Source: Cricetomys ansorgei
Lineage: Eukaryota; Chordata; Mammalia; Rodentia; Nesomyidae
Assembly: GCA_026225945.1 (NCBI GenBank)
Contig: JAMJFZ010000199.1
Location: forward strand, 67,310,501-67,374,500
DNA: 64,000 nt
Reading direction: 5' to 3'
Positions 21,950 through 33,433 of the stretch are shown here, piece by piece; position 1 is the stretch's first letter, and each line of letters starts with the position of its first letter. A program made the translations under genes and the position numbers. The notes under the pieces are model-generated. The model worked only from the letters and a program-made list of their open reading frames with translations. It did not search any database and had not been told where the DNA came from.

Positions 21950-22706
21950 ACTACCAGAGGAGCAAAAGCAATCACCAATCTCAACCAGCTAGTAATGCTG
22001 AGAACTACAATAGTGACCTGTCTGCACTATATAGTCTCTTGTGCAGCAGTGGCACAAATATAATGTGATAACCAACCATTCTTTGATTGGGTTTAAGGCC
22101 TATACTATGAGATGGGACCCATACCTAGCACTGCTAAAGTGGCTAAGGACTTGAGACTAGATAGGTCATAAGTGGGTCTAGGGGAAAACCTATTACTATT
22201 ATTCTGCTAAAAGAACGTATCAATAAAATGACTCCTAACACTGTATTGCTACACCCATAGATGAATGCATTGATCAACTCTCATCAGAGTTGCTTCTCTT
22301 TGCAGTAGACAGTAATTAACACAGAAATGTGAAGCTGGACAATGTGCATATAGTGAGAGACTTTGGAGCACTCAGTCCTAAATGGAATATCTTATCACAC
22401 TTCTCTCCTCAAGGCTCAGGAGTCTATGTGCAAGAGGTGGTGGAAAGATGGTAAAAGCCAGAAGTGGTGAATGACTTCAAGCAAACAGCATCTTCCAGAA
22501 ACAACAGAGTTAATGTGCATATGAACTCAGAGACCTGCAGAGATTCCAACCAGCCAAAATATCACCAATGAGAAGTTGACTCAATACCACACTGAACCAG
22601 GAAGCAATTTACAATTTACAGGAAGTGGAAGAAGAAAGTCATTCACTGCACACTGCAGGGTAGGAGTGTTGTTCAGGAGTAGTTGGTCAAAACAAAATGG
22701 ACAAAA

Positions 22707-22745
<39 letters not shown>

Positions 22746-22905
22746 TGTTTTCTTTTGTTGCTGTTTTGTTTGGAGTTTGGGCTTTCTTTTTAAAAGAAAG
22801 GAAGAACTTGAAGTTGGGTACATGGACCTAGGACGGTTGGGTGAAGGGAAAAATATGATCAGAATATATTGTATGAAAATAAGCATTTCTTCACTAAGAA
22901 GGAAA
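21950..22905 (+). mobile_element. Rodent L1 (Lx-type) 3' UTR, sense
   Basis: Seen in order: GTGATAACCAACCATTCTTTG, TGGGTCTAGGGGAAAACCTA, AGACAGTAATTAACACAGAA, GGAGCACTCAGTCCTAAATG, then the late-UTR T-rich block, TTAAAAGAAAGGAAGAACTTG and AATATATTGTATGAAAATAA. This is the 3' UTR of an Lx-class rodent L1. ORF1 and most of ORF2 are absent. A (GT)n array at 22710-22741 grew in the T/G-rich part. The 112-codon plus frame at 22576-22914 reads through this UTR. Confidence 0.85.
22710..22741. repeat. (GT)n microsatellite within L1 3' UTR
   Basis: About 16 GT units. Confidence 0.95.
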
Positions 22906-22959
22906 TTCCTCTGATATATCTCGTTTCTCTAGAGAAGACAACTCAATCACTTCTAGCGA

Positions 22960-23060
22960 CTTCCAAACATGCACAAGTCCTTTAAGATCTCTGAGCCTCC
23001 ATGTACACATCTGGGATATGGACCTACATTGCTTTTGTAGGACAGTTGTTTAGAGTCAGT
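22960..23060 (+). mobile_element. MIR SINE
   Basis: ACAAGTCCTTTAAGATCTCTGAGCCTCCATG and ACACATCTGGGATATGGAC reproduce the MIR core ('aagtcacttaacctctctgagcctcag... catctgtaaaatgggg'). Confidence 0.65.
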
Positions 23061-23359
23061 CACAAGCAAATGTAACTTGTCAGTTGTTGGGAGGCATATT
23101 TTACTCAACACAGTGGGGTGATGCTCTAGAACTGAGGAAGAAACAGATATAGAATGACTGATTAGAAGTCCTTAGACCATCAGAAAACACAGAGCAAAGA
23201 GTAAGTCAAGTCCAGCAGTATCTAGGGACATACACCATGGAACAGCATGCAGAGGGAGAAATACTAAGCATTCCAGTGATGTCTAGTGACCTACATGACC
23301 AGCTTTCCTTGTCCTGGCCAGCCCCAACACTACAGGCAACAAAACCCTCAGCAGGTGAC

Positions 23360-23450
23360 TGATTTTGAAGTAAGATCTAAGTCCTCATGACTCTGTTTCC
23401 CCAACTGCAAACTTCTTTGTAGCTTGGCACATAATAAATGCTGATTAAGT
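23360..23450 (+). mobile_element. MIR SINE 3' end
   Basis: TGACTCTGTTTCCCCAACTG followed by AGCTTGGCACATAATAAATGC matches the end of MIR ('ggcacatagtaagcgctcaataaatg'). The L2 end has a similar tail and is the alternative. Confidence 0.5.
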
Positions 23451-26400
23451 ATAAGGAGAGAAACCTAAAACACTTTCATGCAAAAGAGAAATCCTTATTT
23501 ATTTCCACCAAGTTACCTACATCTGGCAAACTTACTCAGGACCTTCTTGCCTGCAGATGCCAAAGAAGTCAGGACATGGGACCCAGAAGCTCACTCATTC
23601 AGCAAATTCAGTCAAGGACTGGGGTTATGTTTAAAGACTTTATTTCCTTTGGCACAGAAATCAAAATGCAATTTCTTTTTGATACCTGAACCAATTCAAA
23701 TAGGAGGATCCAAGTTCATGTTCCCTCATCTCATACAGCACTTTAAATTGCAGCAGAAAGATACATAAAATTTTAGAGATTGGTCCTAAGATAATGATTC
23801 ATAAACTGAAGCCAAAGCTTTGAAGAAAGATAAGGAAGCTCTTTTAAAAAAGACCCAGTCAGAGTTGCCACGATTACAGATCTAGTCACAGTCCTTCTGA
23901 GCTAATACTAGATACTCCAGAGATGCTCACATCCAAATTTGCATTGTAATAGGCACAGCCTTGTTGCTCCTGATACCAACTTGAACACATGCACACAGAG
24001 GCATCTAAGTGTGTGGGTGCACACATTTCCAAAGCACTCCGTGAGTATTCATGGAAATGGCAGTGGCTCCAAGTTTGCCAAATCACATTCTGACCTCACA
24101 GGCTACCTCAAACATGCTTCAGACATCCCAGCTTTCCTCATCCAAATTCCTACAAGAGTAACTTGTATATGACAATGGTTTAGCACTTGAAAATCAATAC
24201 TAATGGATATTTTCAGCAACAATATATAATAACGGTTTAATAAGTAGTATATAATGATAATATTAGAAGAATTCACAATAATTAATAGACATTATGCAAT
24301 AACATTTAAGCGCAATGAAAGAAGAACTTCAATCTCCAAACTAATCTGACCTAGAAAGTGGTCTGAAGAACCAGGAGTGCTGGGCAGAGTTGAGCTGAGG
24401 TAGCCAGAAAAGCTCTTAATAGTGTGTTGGACCCAGAGGCCAGGATCTTGCACCAGGAAGAGGTGCTGAGTGTCCAGGTTACAGCTAGGGAACCTGGGTC
24501 TGACTTGACTTCCCAATTCTCTTAGTTTCAGGGAAGACAGAAGTTTCTTCCTTTTTCTAAAAGAAACCCAGGGCAATGAAGTGATAAGATCCACATTTAT
24601 CATGGTTGATGGGGGATATATCAAAGCAATGATAGAAGTGACCTGAGTCAAACATAAAAGGTGATAGACATGCCTGCTTAGAAGGCACAGTTTTGGAGTC
24701 TCCAGGAGAATATCAGCAGCTGTTGTCTGCCCCAGAAGCTAAAGAGGGGATTCCTGCTTTAGGATCGAGCCTCAAGTCGACGTCCTCTATGCTTCCTGAC
24801 AGCTTTGAGAGTCTATGAATATCACACCATCTAATTTTAAGGTTCTGCATTCATTAATGGCTATAAATGTTTCAGAGCGTTTCCTTTGCATAACCGCAGC
24901 ACACCCAATTCAAGTTGAATCACAGGAAGACGTCAGCTGGCTTAGCATCATTGCTTCTTTGTTTAACCCTTTGAGTTCATCTTCACTGTTTAGGTACTAA
25001 TTCTTCAAACACCAGACATGGAAATTCAGTGGACACTAGGCTCATGTTTCCACTCTTCCTTACACAGGTATGCACACACTATGTTCAGGGTCCCTCAGGA
25101 ATCCTGCCTCTTAATTTCCAATCCAGAACATTAAGATTCTTGGTGGCCAAAGTTTTCAGATCCATGATTTCAACTAGTCACAGAAAGTACTCAAATGGAC
25201 ACAATCAAGAAAACAGCAGCCCCAATCACCACTGTTAACAGGAAGTGAAGCAGATGAAGTGAGCTGCACCAGGAACTCAGGACATTAGAGATTTTAGAAA
25301 ATGGGGGAGAGAGAGCTCAGCCCCTTCATGTTGGGTAGCTTGAGGGGCTGGCTTTAAAGAGAAAAGTCATGAGTGAAACTTTAATATCTGGGTCCCCAGC
25401 TTGTGATGGCTATACAAACAGACCAAGCCATGCCACAGGTCTAGTCCTGGTGCCAGTGTGCATCTATTCCAAGAAATGCACGAATTCTTACCATAAAAAC
25501 CAAGGACCTCAGTCTTAGTCCCTTATTCTCTCACTATCTCAAAGTCAACCCTGCAAAAATTCCTCTTCAACCTTCTTGAGTACTCTGCCTCCTCAGTCCC
25601 TTACTGTGGTTTTGCCCAAGCCACCATTGACAAAAGATAAGTATCTTTAACCTCTTTATCTGATAGGCTACCTATCATTACATGCCCTCATCATCTTCCC
25701 AGAGTGTCTATGCACCACTCTTCCCAACACAAGCTTCTGTCTACCATATAATGTGAAGGGACATCTATCTGAAAGCATAGACCTATTAAAAGAGAACTAC
25801 TACCAAATTTAAAAGGAATCATGGGAGAGTTTGGCCATACAATAATACTTGAGGTGGGCAAGAAAACAAATGAATAAAACAAATGCACTTGTGAATGAGT
25901 GAGCAAGTTGACTGTTTGTGACAATTACATAGAGATTATCCATGTTCACTTTGAACCTGTATCTAAATAGGCCTTAGAGAGACCAAAAGAGTTCAATCCT
26001 GGGTTTATTTTTTCCTATGCATATGCCTATGAGTAGGGAGAAAGGCAAGTACAGTCCATCATGCCTGGGAGGACCCCAAAGCACAGGCTGCCTGGAAGAG
26101 GGGTGAAGAGTCTCATAGCATGTGCACTGCAGAGACGGTCATACTTATCTTTTCACAGCTAAGTATGAACAATAGAGGACAGACCACAAGAAAGCAGGAC
26201 ACAGGCTGCACTGATGAAGCAAAGGCTGACATTTCAGTTGTGCTCGGTTTGTGCCCTAGATTTAATGATTTGCAATCTCATTTCATTTAGCATCTGTCAT
26301 TAGCCTTGTAAGTGCATCATGACTCAGCCTGCATCACTTCATTCCCACGCTGACCACCCACAAGATCCTTGGGGCTCCATTCCAGCATTCTCACACACTT

Positions 26401-27084
26401 CCAGGCAGGCTCTACTCAAGAAACAGAGCAAAGAAGAATGGATATCATTTACAGGTGATGCTCAGGGATGAATCCTGCAATTACCTTGGATCCAAACAGA
26501 GCATAGCATCGGTCTTCCCTGGATTCACTGGAGTTGGTGTCAAATGTGCATCAGGCATCCTGCTTCAGGAACAAAAACTCCATTTGTCCAAATGTCCAGG
26601 CCACTCTTGAGGCTCCAGTCATTGGTTCACAGGGTAACAAAGCTGGAGGGACTTTGGACAGAAGTAAACCCAACTTCCTCTGCTTTTCAGAAAGAAAACT
26701 ATGGCAACTGCTGATTTAGAGAGCTTCTTGGTGTGCAGAGGTGGTGAAAGCTTTGTGCCAAACTGCCATGATCACAAATCCTGCTCTTTCCTAGCTCTTG
26801 AATACACACAGGCAGATTTGCTTCTCGATTTTCTTCTCTGTGCATGGTAGCTGATAACACTCTCAAGCCAGGACCATGAAAAAAGCCAAAAAAAAAAAAA
26901 AACTTGCATCTAAAATAAACAGGGCACTCACAGACAGAAACGACTTGACAGCCATTATCGTTAGCATTGCATTTGTGACAAAAGACAACACTTTAAAAAA
27001 TACTGATTTAGAAAAGCAATGATCATTTCAATTGGGGCTAGAAATATTGGGCTCTTAAAGTAAATGGAGGGGTTTCATTTTATT
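23451..27084. other. Long unique stretch
   Basis: About 3.6 kb in which I recognise no transposon beyond short A-runs (26891-26902). It is the largest low-repeat block of the window. The longest open frame is 119 codons (24292-24651 minus), without a known motif. Two spots carry clustered transcription-factor-like words: 24850-24900 (CATTAATGG, CTTTGCATAA, AACCGCA) and 26320-26329 (TGACTCAGCC). Conservation cannot be judged from one sequence. Confidence 0.6.
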
Positions 27085-27316
27085 CTTTAAATATTTATAT
27101 TTATTTAATTTAATTTACTTATGCGAGTGCTTTGCCTTCATGTATGTATGCGTACAACAAGCGTGCCTGATACTTATAGAGGTCAGTAGAGGGGGGGGGG
27201 GTCAGATCTCCTGAAAATTAAGTTGTAAATGGTTTAGAACCACTTATGGGTGCTGGGAACTGAACCTAGATCTTCTGCAAGAATATTTAACTCATGGGGC
27301 AACTTTCCAGCCCCTG
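27085..27316 (-). mobile_element. B3 SINE
   Basis: On the plus strand: reversed A-rich tail (TTTATTTAATTTAATTTAC), GTGCTTTGCCTTCATGTATG, then GGTGCTGGGAACTGAACC, CTTCTGCAAGAATATTTAAC and a final TTTCCAGCCCC. This is the reverse complement of the B3 family. A poly-G run of 9 or 10 near 27191 is a secondary expansion. Confidence 0.85.
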
Positions 27317-27724
27317 TTTTCATTTTATAGCAAGTATTTTCTTTCAAAACAGGATCTATACGATGATCATGGAAGGAAGTTACCCTGGGCTCATGGAGAG
27401 ACACCTATAGGAATGAATGAAGCAGAGGAAGGATGGGCAAATAGGGGCATAAGTCTGTCTTGGATACATCCAAAGTAAAAGGAAACAGGTCAAATCACAG
27501 GCTGGATAAAGTTCACTCATTATAATAACTAAATGGTATCTCCATTAATCCCAATCACAAAAGCCTGTTTCTGTACTGTCACCCAGTCTTCTTGATGTCA
27601 GGGAGGCTGACAGCCCCTTTCTGCTCCAGAATAAGTGGTTCTATAAATGAAGACTCAGGATCCTACAGCAAAGAGATTCTCATTACCCACTCTGTTTCTT
27701 GAACTTCCCACTCAAAGCCTCTAA
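27317..27724. other. Unique non-coding stretch
   Basis: Nothing recognised. Confidence 0.6.
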
Positions 27725-27830
27725 ATGAAGTTTTGGTTCAAATTCCAGATCCGATGTATATTTCCGGTACACCACTTACTACTGTGGGTACTCAATTTTT
27801 CCCACCTGTTAAAACCTGTACATCCAACAG
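27725..27830 (+). mobile_element. MIR SINE fragment
   Basis: TTGGTTCAAATTCCAGATCC (B-box region), then CACCACTTACTACTGTGGGTACTC and a CCCACCTGTTAAAACC phrase, follow the MIR consensus order. Confidence 0.5.
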
Positions 27831-28142
27831 GCAGAGGAGAAGATTCAGGAGACATCCATGAAGTCTGCACACTCCAGTTTACTCAAGCACTATCTCCTGC
27901 CTGGTCAGAAAGCCAAGGTACTACACAGAAATGAGCTAGGTAGACAGCGACAGTCCTTATCCAGAGAACATGTCAGCAGTGGAATGCAATGGTAGGATCC
28001 TCAGATTCCATCTGCATTTAAATTTCTCCAATGGTTTCATTATTCACCTACATTATTTACTTCTATTAATATGCACTATGGTATTAAAATAATGGATAAA
28101 AGGAGGGAGTAGAGGTAAGAGATTTTCAAACACCATAATCCC
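27831..28142. other. Unique non-coding stretch
   Basis: Nothing recognised. Confidence 0.55.
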
Positions 28143-28358
28143 TAGGGCTGAGGAGATGCCTCATTAATTAAGAGGACTAGCTACCTACCAGAAGACCTAG
28201 CTTGGTTCCCAGCACCCACATGGCAGTTTACAGTGCTTTGGAACTCCAGGGGATCTAATGCCCTCTTCTGGCCTCTATTATCACCAGGCATGCAGGTGGT
28301 GGCAGACATACATGCAAAGCAAAATACCCATACACATAAAATAAATATTTTTAAACTT
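28143..28358 (+). mobile_element. B3 SINE
   Basis: AGGGCTGAGGAGATGCCTCA (A-box region), GGTTCCCAGCACCCACATGG, CCAGGGGATCTAATGCCCTC, TTCTGGCCTC and the terminal ACATAAAATAAATATTTTTAAA make a near full-length B3. A-rich tail present. Confidence 0.93.
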
Positions 28359-28559
28359 CTGTATAGAGACAGCCACCTGATCATCTCCTCCCCAACAGCT
28401 ACATTAAGTTCTTACCTAAAGTATATAAATCTAAATGCTGAACCTCTTATTTTCTTAAACCTTCATCTATAGTCTGTTTTTAACTAGGCAGTAGTGTTCT
28501 GGGCCCTCTAAGAAGTGACTCCAAGCACCTTACCTCTAAGGTAAGCCCTTCAAAACTTC

Positions 28560-28995
28560 CTACTTCCTTGGTCATGAACCTCTGTAACCTTTTATTGGCC
28601 ATCATGGTCGACATGACCTCCTTTTAGCTCTACTGTAGATAGTATCTTCCTAGAAAGGTGACTCTGTTCTCAGGCCTCCTTTCTGGTCAGGAACTGTGTC
28701 ACATGTACCTGGGGCTTTGGACTGAACCTTTTTCTTGCCTCTAATGCTCTCTCCAAATCTCAAGTATCTCCTGCTCTTAATCCAAGGCCCATATCCCAAA
28801 ATTTCTGTCTGATCCAAGTTCTTCTTCTCTACTATGTCTCCTTAGTTTATTGTTATTTTTCGTAGTAACAACCTTTCTGTGGAATTAACTATTTGCTTAG
28901 TTTCTATGTCCTATCAGAAAATTACATTCCTGGAAAAGATCAATCTCCTTTGTTCCTGCTGTGTCCCCAGAGGTGACCATAAGGCTTAGGAAAAA
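28560..28995 (+). mobile_element. L2 LINE 3' region
   Basis: Seen in order: TTGCCTCTAATGCTCTCTCC, the AAGGCCCATATCCC-type 'aaggcccagctcaaatg' phrase, and TTTGTTCCTGCTGTGTCCCCAGAGGTGACC, corresponding to 'tctttgtatccccagtgcctagc'. It is old and strongly diverged, but the order over 300 bp supports the call. Confidence 0.55.
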
Positions 28996-29703
28996 CTAAG
29001 CACTAAGTGAAAAATAGGCTGAGTTCTAAAAAAAACTCAGGTACCAAGAAGGGCCATGTTTTTAGCCAAGGGAACAAGCAAACCCTGTGATATTATAGGC
29101 TTCAAATTTTATTCCAGTGCAGCTTCAAAATACAACCTAACAGATCATCTGAAACATCAGTACCATCTTCTCATGACTGGATATAGACTAAATGGAAAGC
29201 TGAGCTGGGAGAACCCACTCTGGGATAACTGTGCAGAAGGAGTCCTGAGAAGTGGACACATTTCCAGCAGCATCCAGCTTGTCCGCCGAGACATGAAGGT
29301 CTCTAGGAGAAATCTGAAGTTTTAGTTTCTTATTTTTGTTGTATTCTCTCTCTACTGGGCTTCTGGAGGGTGATAAATGGAAAGTTAAGAAAAAGCTGGG
29401 TGGGGAAGGTAGATTTACCATTAACAAACTATATCTTCTGGGACTTGCCAGGGCTAGAAGTAGAAGCTACAGGTAGCAAAAACAAGAGGTGGTTATCCTT
29501 TGGGGTCTTAGATCAATTTCAGGTGTGATGCTTTGGAACCAGGACTTAGCAAAGCTGGTCTGCTTTCACATATTCTCTACCCATTTAGGTAGCTCTATAG
29601 ATCTATACATCTGCAATGCAATTACCATCATTTAGTTAATAGTTTATCATCTGTTTTTAATCTCTCAAATTTTGGGGGGGGAGAATTTTGATAATTATCT
29701 CCC
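28996..29703. other. Unique non-coding stretch
   Basis: The frame 29056-29325 (89 codons, plus) has no motif. A poly-G run of 8 lies near 29674. Confidence 0.55.
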
Positions 29704-29735
29704 CCTCTCTCTCTCTCTCCCTCTCTCTCTCTCTC

Positions 29736-29827
<92 letters not shown>
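29704..29827. repeat. Compound (CT)n(TA)n(TG)n microsatellite
   Basis: Three dinucleotide arrays back to back: CT 29704-29738, about 28-29 TA units 29740-29796, and about 15 TG units 29798-29827. The TA block is self-complementary. The minus frame here (29657-29869) is purely repeat-derived. Confidence 0.98.
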
Positions 29828-29829
<2 letters not shown>

Positions 29830-30074
29830 AGTGGTTGATAAGATTAATATCTACTCTGCTTTGGAACAAGTCTTGAAGGCAATCTTCATTCCCTTAACCT
29901 CTTCACTTGATCTTAGCCAGGATACAGAGACATGATCCTGTTAACGTCTTAAGGGATAATGAAATGACTGGGCTATCTCTACAATTCTGAGACAGTATTC
30001 CTGAATATCTCCATTATACCTCTCATCCATCCTACTGTGTGATGATCATCTGATGTAGTACCTCAAAGTTTTGA
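29828..30074. other. Unique short stretch
   Basis: Nothing recognised. Confidence 0.5.
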
Positions 30075-30172
30075 AGTCCTGTTATCTCCTTTATATTTCT
30101 TATACACAGCCCAGTTGCTGATACATGGACTTTTAGTTACTATAAATATTTGCTGAATGAATGAGTAGATCC
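30075..30172 (+). mobile_element. L2 or MIR 3' tail
   Basis: The phrase ACACAGCCCAGTTGCTGATA, then TATAAATATTTGCTGAATGAATGAG, matches the 3' end of L2 ('ggcacatagtaggtgctcaataaatatttgttgaatgaatg'). Confidence 0.55.
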
Positions 30173-30867
30173 ATCATCTCTTCATACCCAAGAAAGAGGT
30201 CTACATGACCTTTGTGGGAACTATATTAATGAAGTTTGTTTTTAAAAAGTAAAAGGCATAAGTTCATGATTAATTCTAGCCAAAAATAGATTAATCATTG
30301 TCATATTATAACGATTATTAGCTATGTCAGCACAACGTTTCCAACTTTAAGTTCATTCTGATTCACAGTAGAAGAGCTACCAAAATCTTTAAAGTTGACA
30401 TTTTTTCTGTTGACTTTATCTTTTCTTTTCCTCTGCATTCTGCCCTCATTCCTAGGTCGTTCCTACAACCTCTGACTTCTGTCTTTTGGGATGCTTATTA
30501 CCTTATTTTTTCCTGGGCTAAGGAAACTGTGGCTCAGCATATCATTTAGGGAGCCATGAAGCCATTTATTAGCTTGCTGGTCTTGAGTAGCTGAGGCTGC
30601 CTGCCACCACTTAAGTATCCTTCCATAGAAGAAGGAGTAGAAAGTGACGCTTGGGGATACAACATGCACACAGAAACTGTACCAGAAAGAAACTGACAAA
30701 GTTATGGACCACTGTTACCCAATGCCAAGCCATCCTAAAATATACTTACAAGTAGGCTTTGGTTATTTGGATTCTCATCTAGAAGTCAAAGGGAATTTTG
30801 ATACAAAAATCAAATCATAGAATTCCCTAGCTACCAAATCCTGTTGGCTTCCTAACACACTTTAAAT
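30173..30867. other. Unique non-coding stretch
   Basis: Frame 30463-30699 (78 codons, minus) shows no domain. No repeat recognised. Confidence 0.55.
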
Positions 30868-30978
30868 AAATTTGAAGTCCTCCAAAGAGGAAACACAGAT
30901 GGCCGACACATCCATGAAAAGAGGCCCAACATCTTTAGTCATTAGAGAGATGCCAACTCAAACCAAAGTGAAACACGC
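30868..30978 (+). mobile_element. L1M LINE 3' fragment (short)
   Basis: AAATGGCC-like GATGGCCGACACATCCATGA, CCCAACATCTTTAGTCATTAG and ATGCCAACTCAAACCAAAG match the end of L1 ORF2. The next fragment restarts at a more upstream consensus point, so this is a separate piece. Confidence 0.6.
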
Positions 30979-31920
30979 CAATTAAAAAGAAAAAGGCCAA
31001 AGACCTCAACAGACACCTCAGCAAAGAAGACACACAGAAGAAAAAGACACAGAAAATGTATCTTGTATCATCAAGGAAATGCAAAGTAAGACAAAGACAC
31101 ACCACTGCACACCACAGTGGTCCAAAGCCACAACACCAAAGCACCAAATGGTAGAGAAGAGGCAGAGAGACAGGAACCTGTCATTCACTCCTGGTAGGAA
31201 TGTAAATAGTGGGTCATTTGGGAAAAAGAGTTTGTGCTTTTATACAAAAATAAACATATTCTTACCACAAGATCCAAGCAATTATGTTTCTTGATAGATA
31301 TACAAAGAGGCCAAGAACTACTTTCCTCAAAAACCCTGCATGCAGATGGTTAAAGAATACTGGTAATAATTATGCAAAATTGGAAACAACCAAGATATCC
31401 TTCAGCTGGTGAAAAGCTAAATGAACATTTGTATATCCAGATAGTGGTGTGATATTTACAGCTAAAAAGAAATGGATTCACATCTCATGAAAGTTTGTGG
31501 GAAAACCTTACATGCCTATTACTAAATGAAAGACACTGAGATACAGGGGTACACACTCTGTGAGTATAACTGACATTCTATAAAAGGTAGAATATTGTAG
31601 AAATTGAAAAACAAAAATCCCACCATGATTGTCATGGATTTTGGGATAGCAAGTCATGAAGAGATGGATTCTTTTAGGGTTAGTAAGACGCCTGTGCCAT
31701 TAGATATCTGTCTAGATCCATTCAGGGTACATCATCAAAGATGATCCCTAATGTAAACCATGGGATTGACGTTATAATGGCACCCATAATTTAAAAAGTG
31801 CACTGATATGAATAGAGTTATTAATGGTGAGGGAAATTAGGCACGTGTAGAGTCAAAGTAGAAACGGAAAATCTCTATCCCTTCCATTATGCCTTTAATG
31901 AACATAACACTCTTTTGAAA
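30979..31920 (+). mobile_element. L1M LINE 3' end
   Basis: CCTCAACAGACACCTCAGCA / AAGAAGACACACAG repeats the ORF2 region already seen in the previous fragment. It then continues through CACTCCTGGTAGGAATGTAAA, TGGAAACAACCAAGATATCC and CTAAATGAAAGACACTGAG to the late 3' UTR phrases ATGTAAACCATGGGATTGAC and GGAAAATCTCTATCCCTTCC. It is old, with no open reading frame. Confidence 0.75.
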
Positions 31921-32329
31921 AATAGCCTGTCAACATACACATATAAATATGATACAATAACATGACTTTACACCCACCAAGATAGCTATGTACTTTAGAA
32001 AAGTTGAAAAAATAATGATTTCTGACAAGAAAATAGAGAAGCTAGGGACCTTGTCAATTGATTGGGGAAGGGTAAAGCAATGCAATCAATGTGCAAAGCA
32101 GTTTGAAAGCTCTTCAGATGACTTAAACATAGAACTGCCACGTGACCCAGCATCTCAAACCTGGTATTTACTGATGAGAGATGAAAACAGTTGACCAAAC
32201 AAATCTTCATGTGTGAGTGTTCACAGAAACATTATACACAGTAGACAAAAGAGGAAATAAAAACTAATGTTCACCAACAGATGAATCAGTAGAACATACT
32301 TGGCAGGCATACACAAGAGAATATCATTT
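31921..32329 (+). mobile_element. L1M LINE, left half of a split copy
   Basis: TGACTTTACACCCACCAAGATAGCT, CAGTTTGAAAGCTCTTCAGATG, AACATAGAACTGCCACGTGACCC and ACCAACAGATGAATCAGTAGAA match L1M ORF2 end and 3' UTR in order. Consensus order resumes at 33107 after a nested insertion. The last 13 bases (32317-32329) are the left target duplication of that insertion. Confidence 0.8.
32317..32329 (+). repeat. 13-bp target duplication, left copy
   Basis: GAGAATATCATTT. The right copy at 33107-33119 is GAGAATATTATTT (12 of 13 identical). Both lie in L1M sequence and bracket the antisense Lx insertion. Confidence 0.75.
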
Positions 32330-33106
32330 TTGCTTTGTTTCTATAATCTCATAATTGTTTAATATTTGAGAATTTTGAATTTCATATATATGTGTGTGTT
32401 TTGATTAAATTCACTCCTATTGCTTCCCTTTCAATTCATCTGCTATTCTTCCCACAATCATTCCTTCCCAGTTTCATGCAGTCGCTTTTTTTCATGCTCA
32501 TTCAGTCTGCTTTATGCTGCCAGTCCATGCATAAGTATACAGTCATCTACTGGAGCATGGCTAGCCTCTTGGGGACCATTACTCTGCAGGAAACTGATTC
32601 TCCCTCCCCTAGAAGCCATCACTTGCCAAAATCTCCTCAGCAATATTCCATGCTTTGATTTTGCCTGGCTTGACAATATGCAGGTCTTGGTCAGGAAGTC
32701 ATGATTGCATGGTTGTTGTCTTAGGGTATCTAGTGCAGTGATAAAACACCAGGATCAAAAGCAATTTGGGGAGGAAAGGGTTTATTTTGTCTTATACCTT
32801 ATTCATCTATCATTTAGGAAATCAGGGCAGGAATTTGAGGCATTAACTGTTGCAGAGGACATGGAAGACAGCTGCTTATTGGCTTGCTCAGCCTGCTGTC
32901 TTACGGTTCCAAGGACCACCAACCCAGGATTGGTACTGCCCATAATGATACTTCCGCATCAATCATCAATCAAGAAAATGTAACACAGGATTACACACAG
33001 GCCAGTCTGGAGGAAGCATTTTCTCAATTAAATTTCCCTCCTCTAGAATGACTCTAGCTTGTGTCAAGCAGACATACAACTAGCCAAGTTTTCTTGTCTT
33101 CATGTG
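32330..33106 (-). mobile_element. Rodent L1 (Lx-type) 3' end nested in L1M
   Basis: On the plus strand the Lx 3' UTR is read backward: CAGTTTCATGCAGTCGCTTT, GTCATCTACTGGAGCATGG, AACTGATTCTCCCTCCCC, AGCCATCACTTGCCAAAATC and GGCTTGACAATATGCAGGTC. A T-rich start reflects its reversed 3' end. It is severely 5' truncated. It is itself interrupted by the LTR-like element at 32717-33087. Flanking 13-bp duplications fix its ends. The S/F-rich plus frames here are antisense translations. Confidence 0.75.
32717..33087 (-). mobile_element. LTR-like rodent repeat (TTAGGGTTTCTATT family)
   Basis: Same family and orientation as 10683-11099: TGTCTTAGGGTATCTAGTG, AACACCAGGATCAAAAGCAA, GGAGGAAAGGGTTTATTTTG, GAGGAAGCATTTTCTCAATT and CTAGCTTGTGTCAAGCAGAC. 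It is inserted into the antisense Lx. The 92-codon frame 32705-32983 belongs to it. The right end (TAGCCAAG) is eroded. Confidence 0.75.
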
Positions 33107-33433
33107 GAGAATATTATTTAGCTACAGAAAGCAATAGACTTTTTAAAAAATGGATGTATCTTAAAACATGATGCTAAATGAAAGAAACCATACACAATTG
33201 TACAATATGTTGCATAATTCTATACATAAGAAAAATGGAGACTGATGCACAGAAATGAAACACAGTAGAACCCAAAGTCTGGGGGAAACGATGATGGCGA
33301 ATGACTGTCAATGGATGTGTGATCTCATTCTGAGGTTTTGGAAATTTCTTAGAGCTAGTAAGTTGCCATGATTATGAAAATATACAAACCTATTGAACTA
33401 TATATTTCAAAATGGATACCATGTGAATTTTTG

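Noticed and set aside
24292..24651. 119-codon minus frame in repeat-free DNA
   Set aside because: No recognisable family, and no start or splice context. Of a length expected by chance in 64 kb, though a protein search would be cheap.
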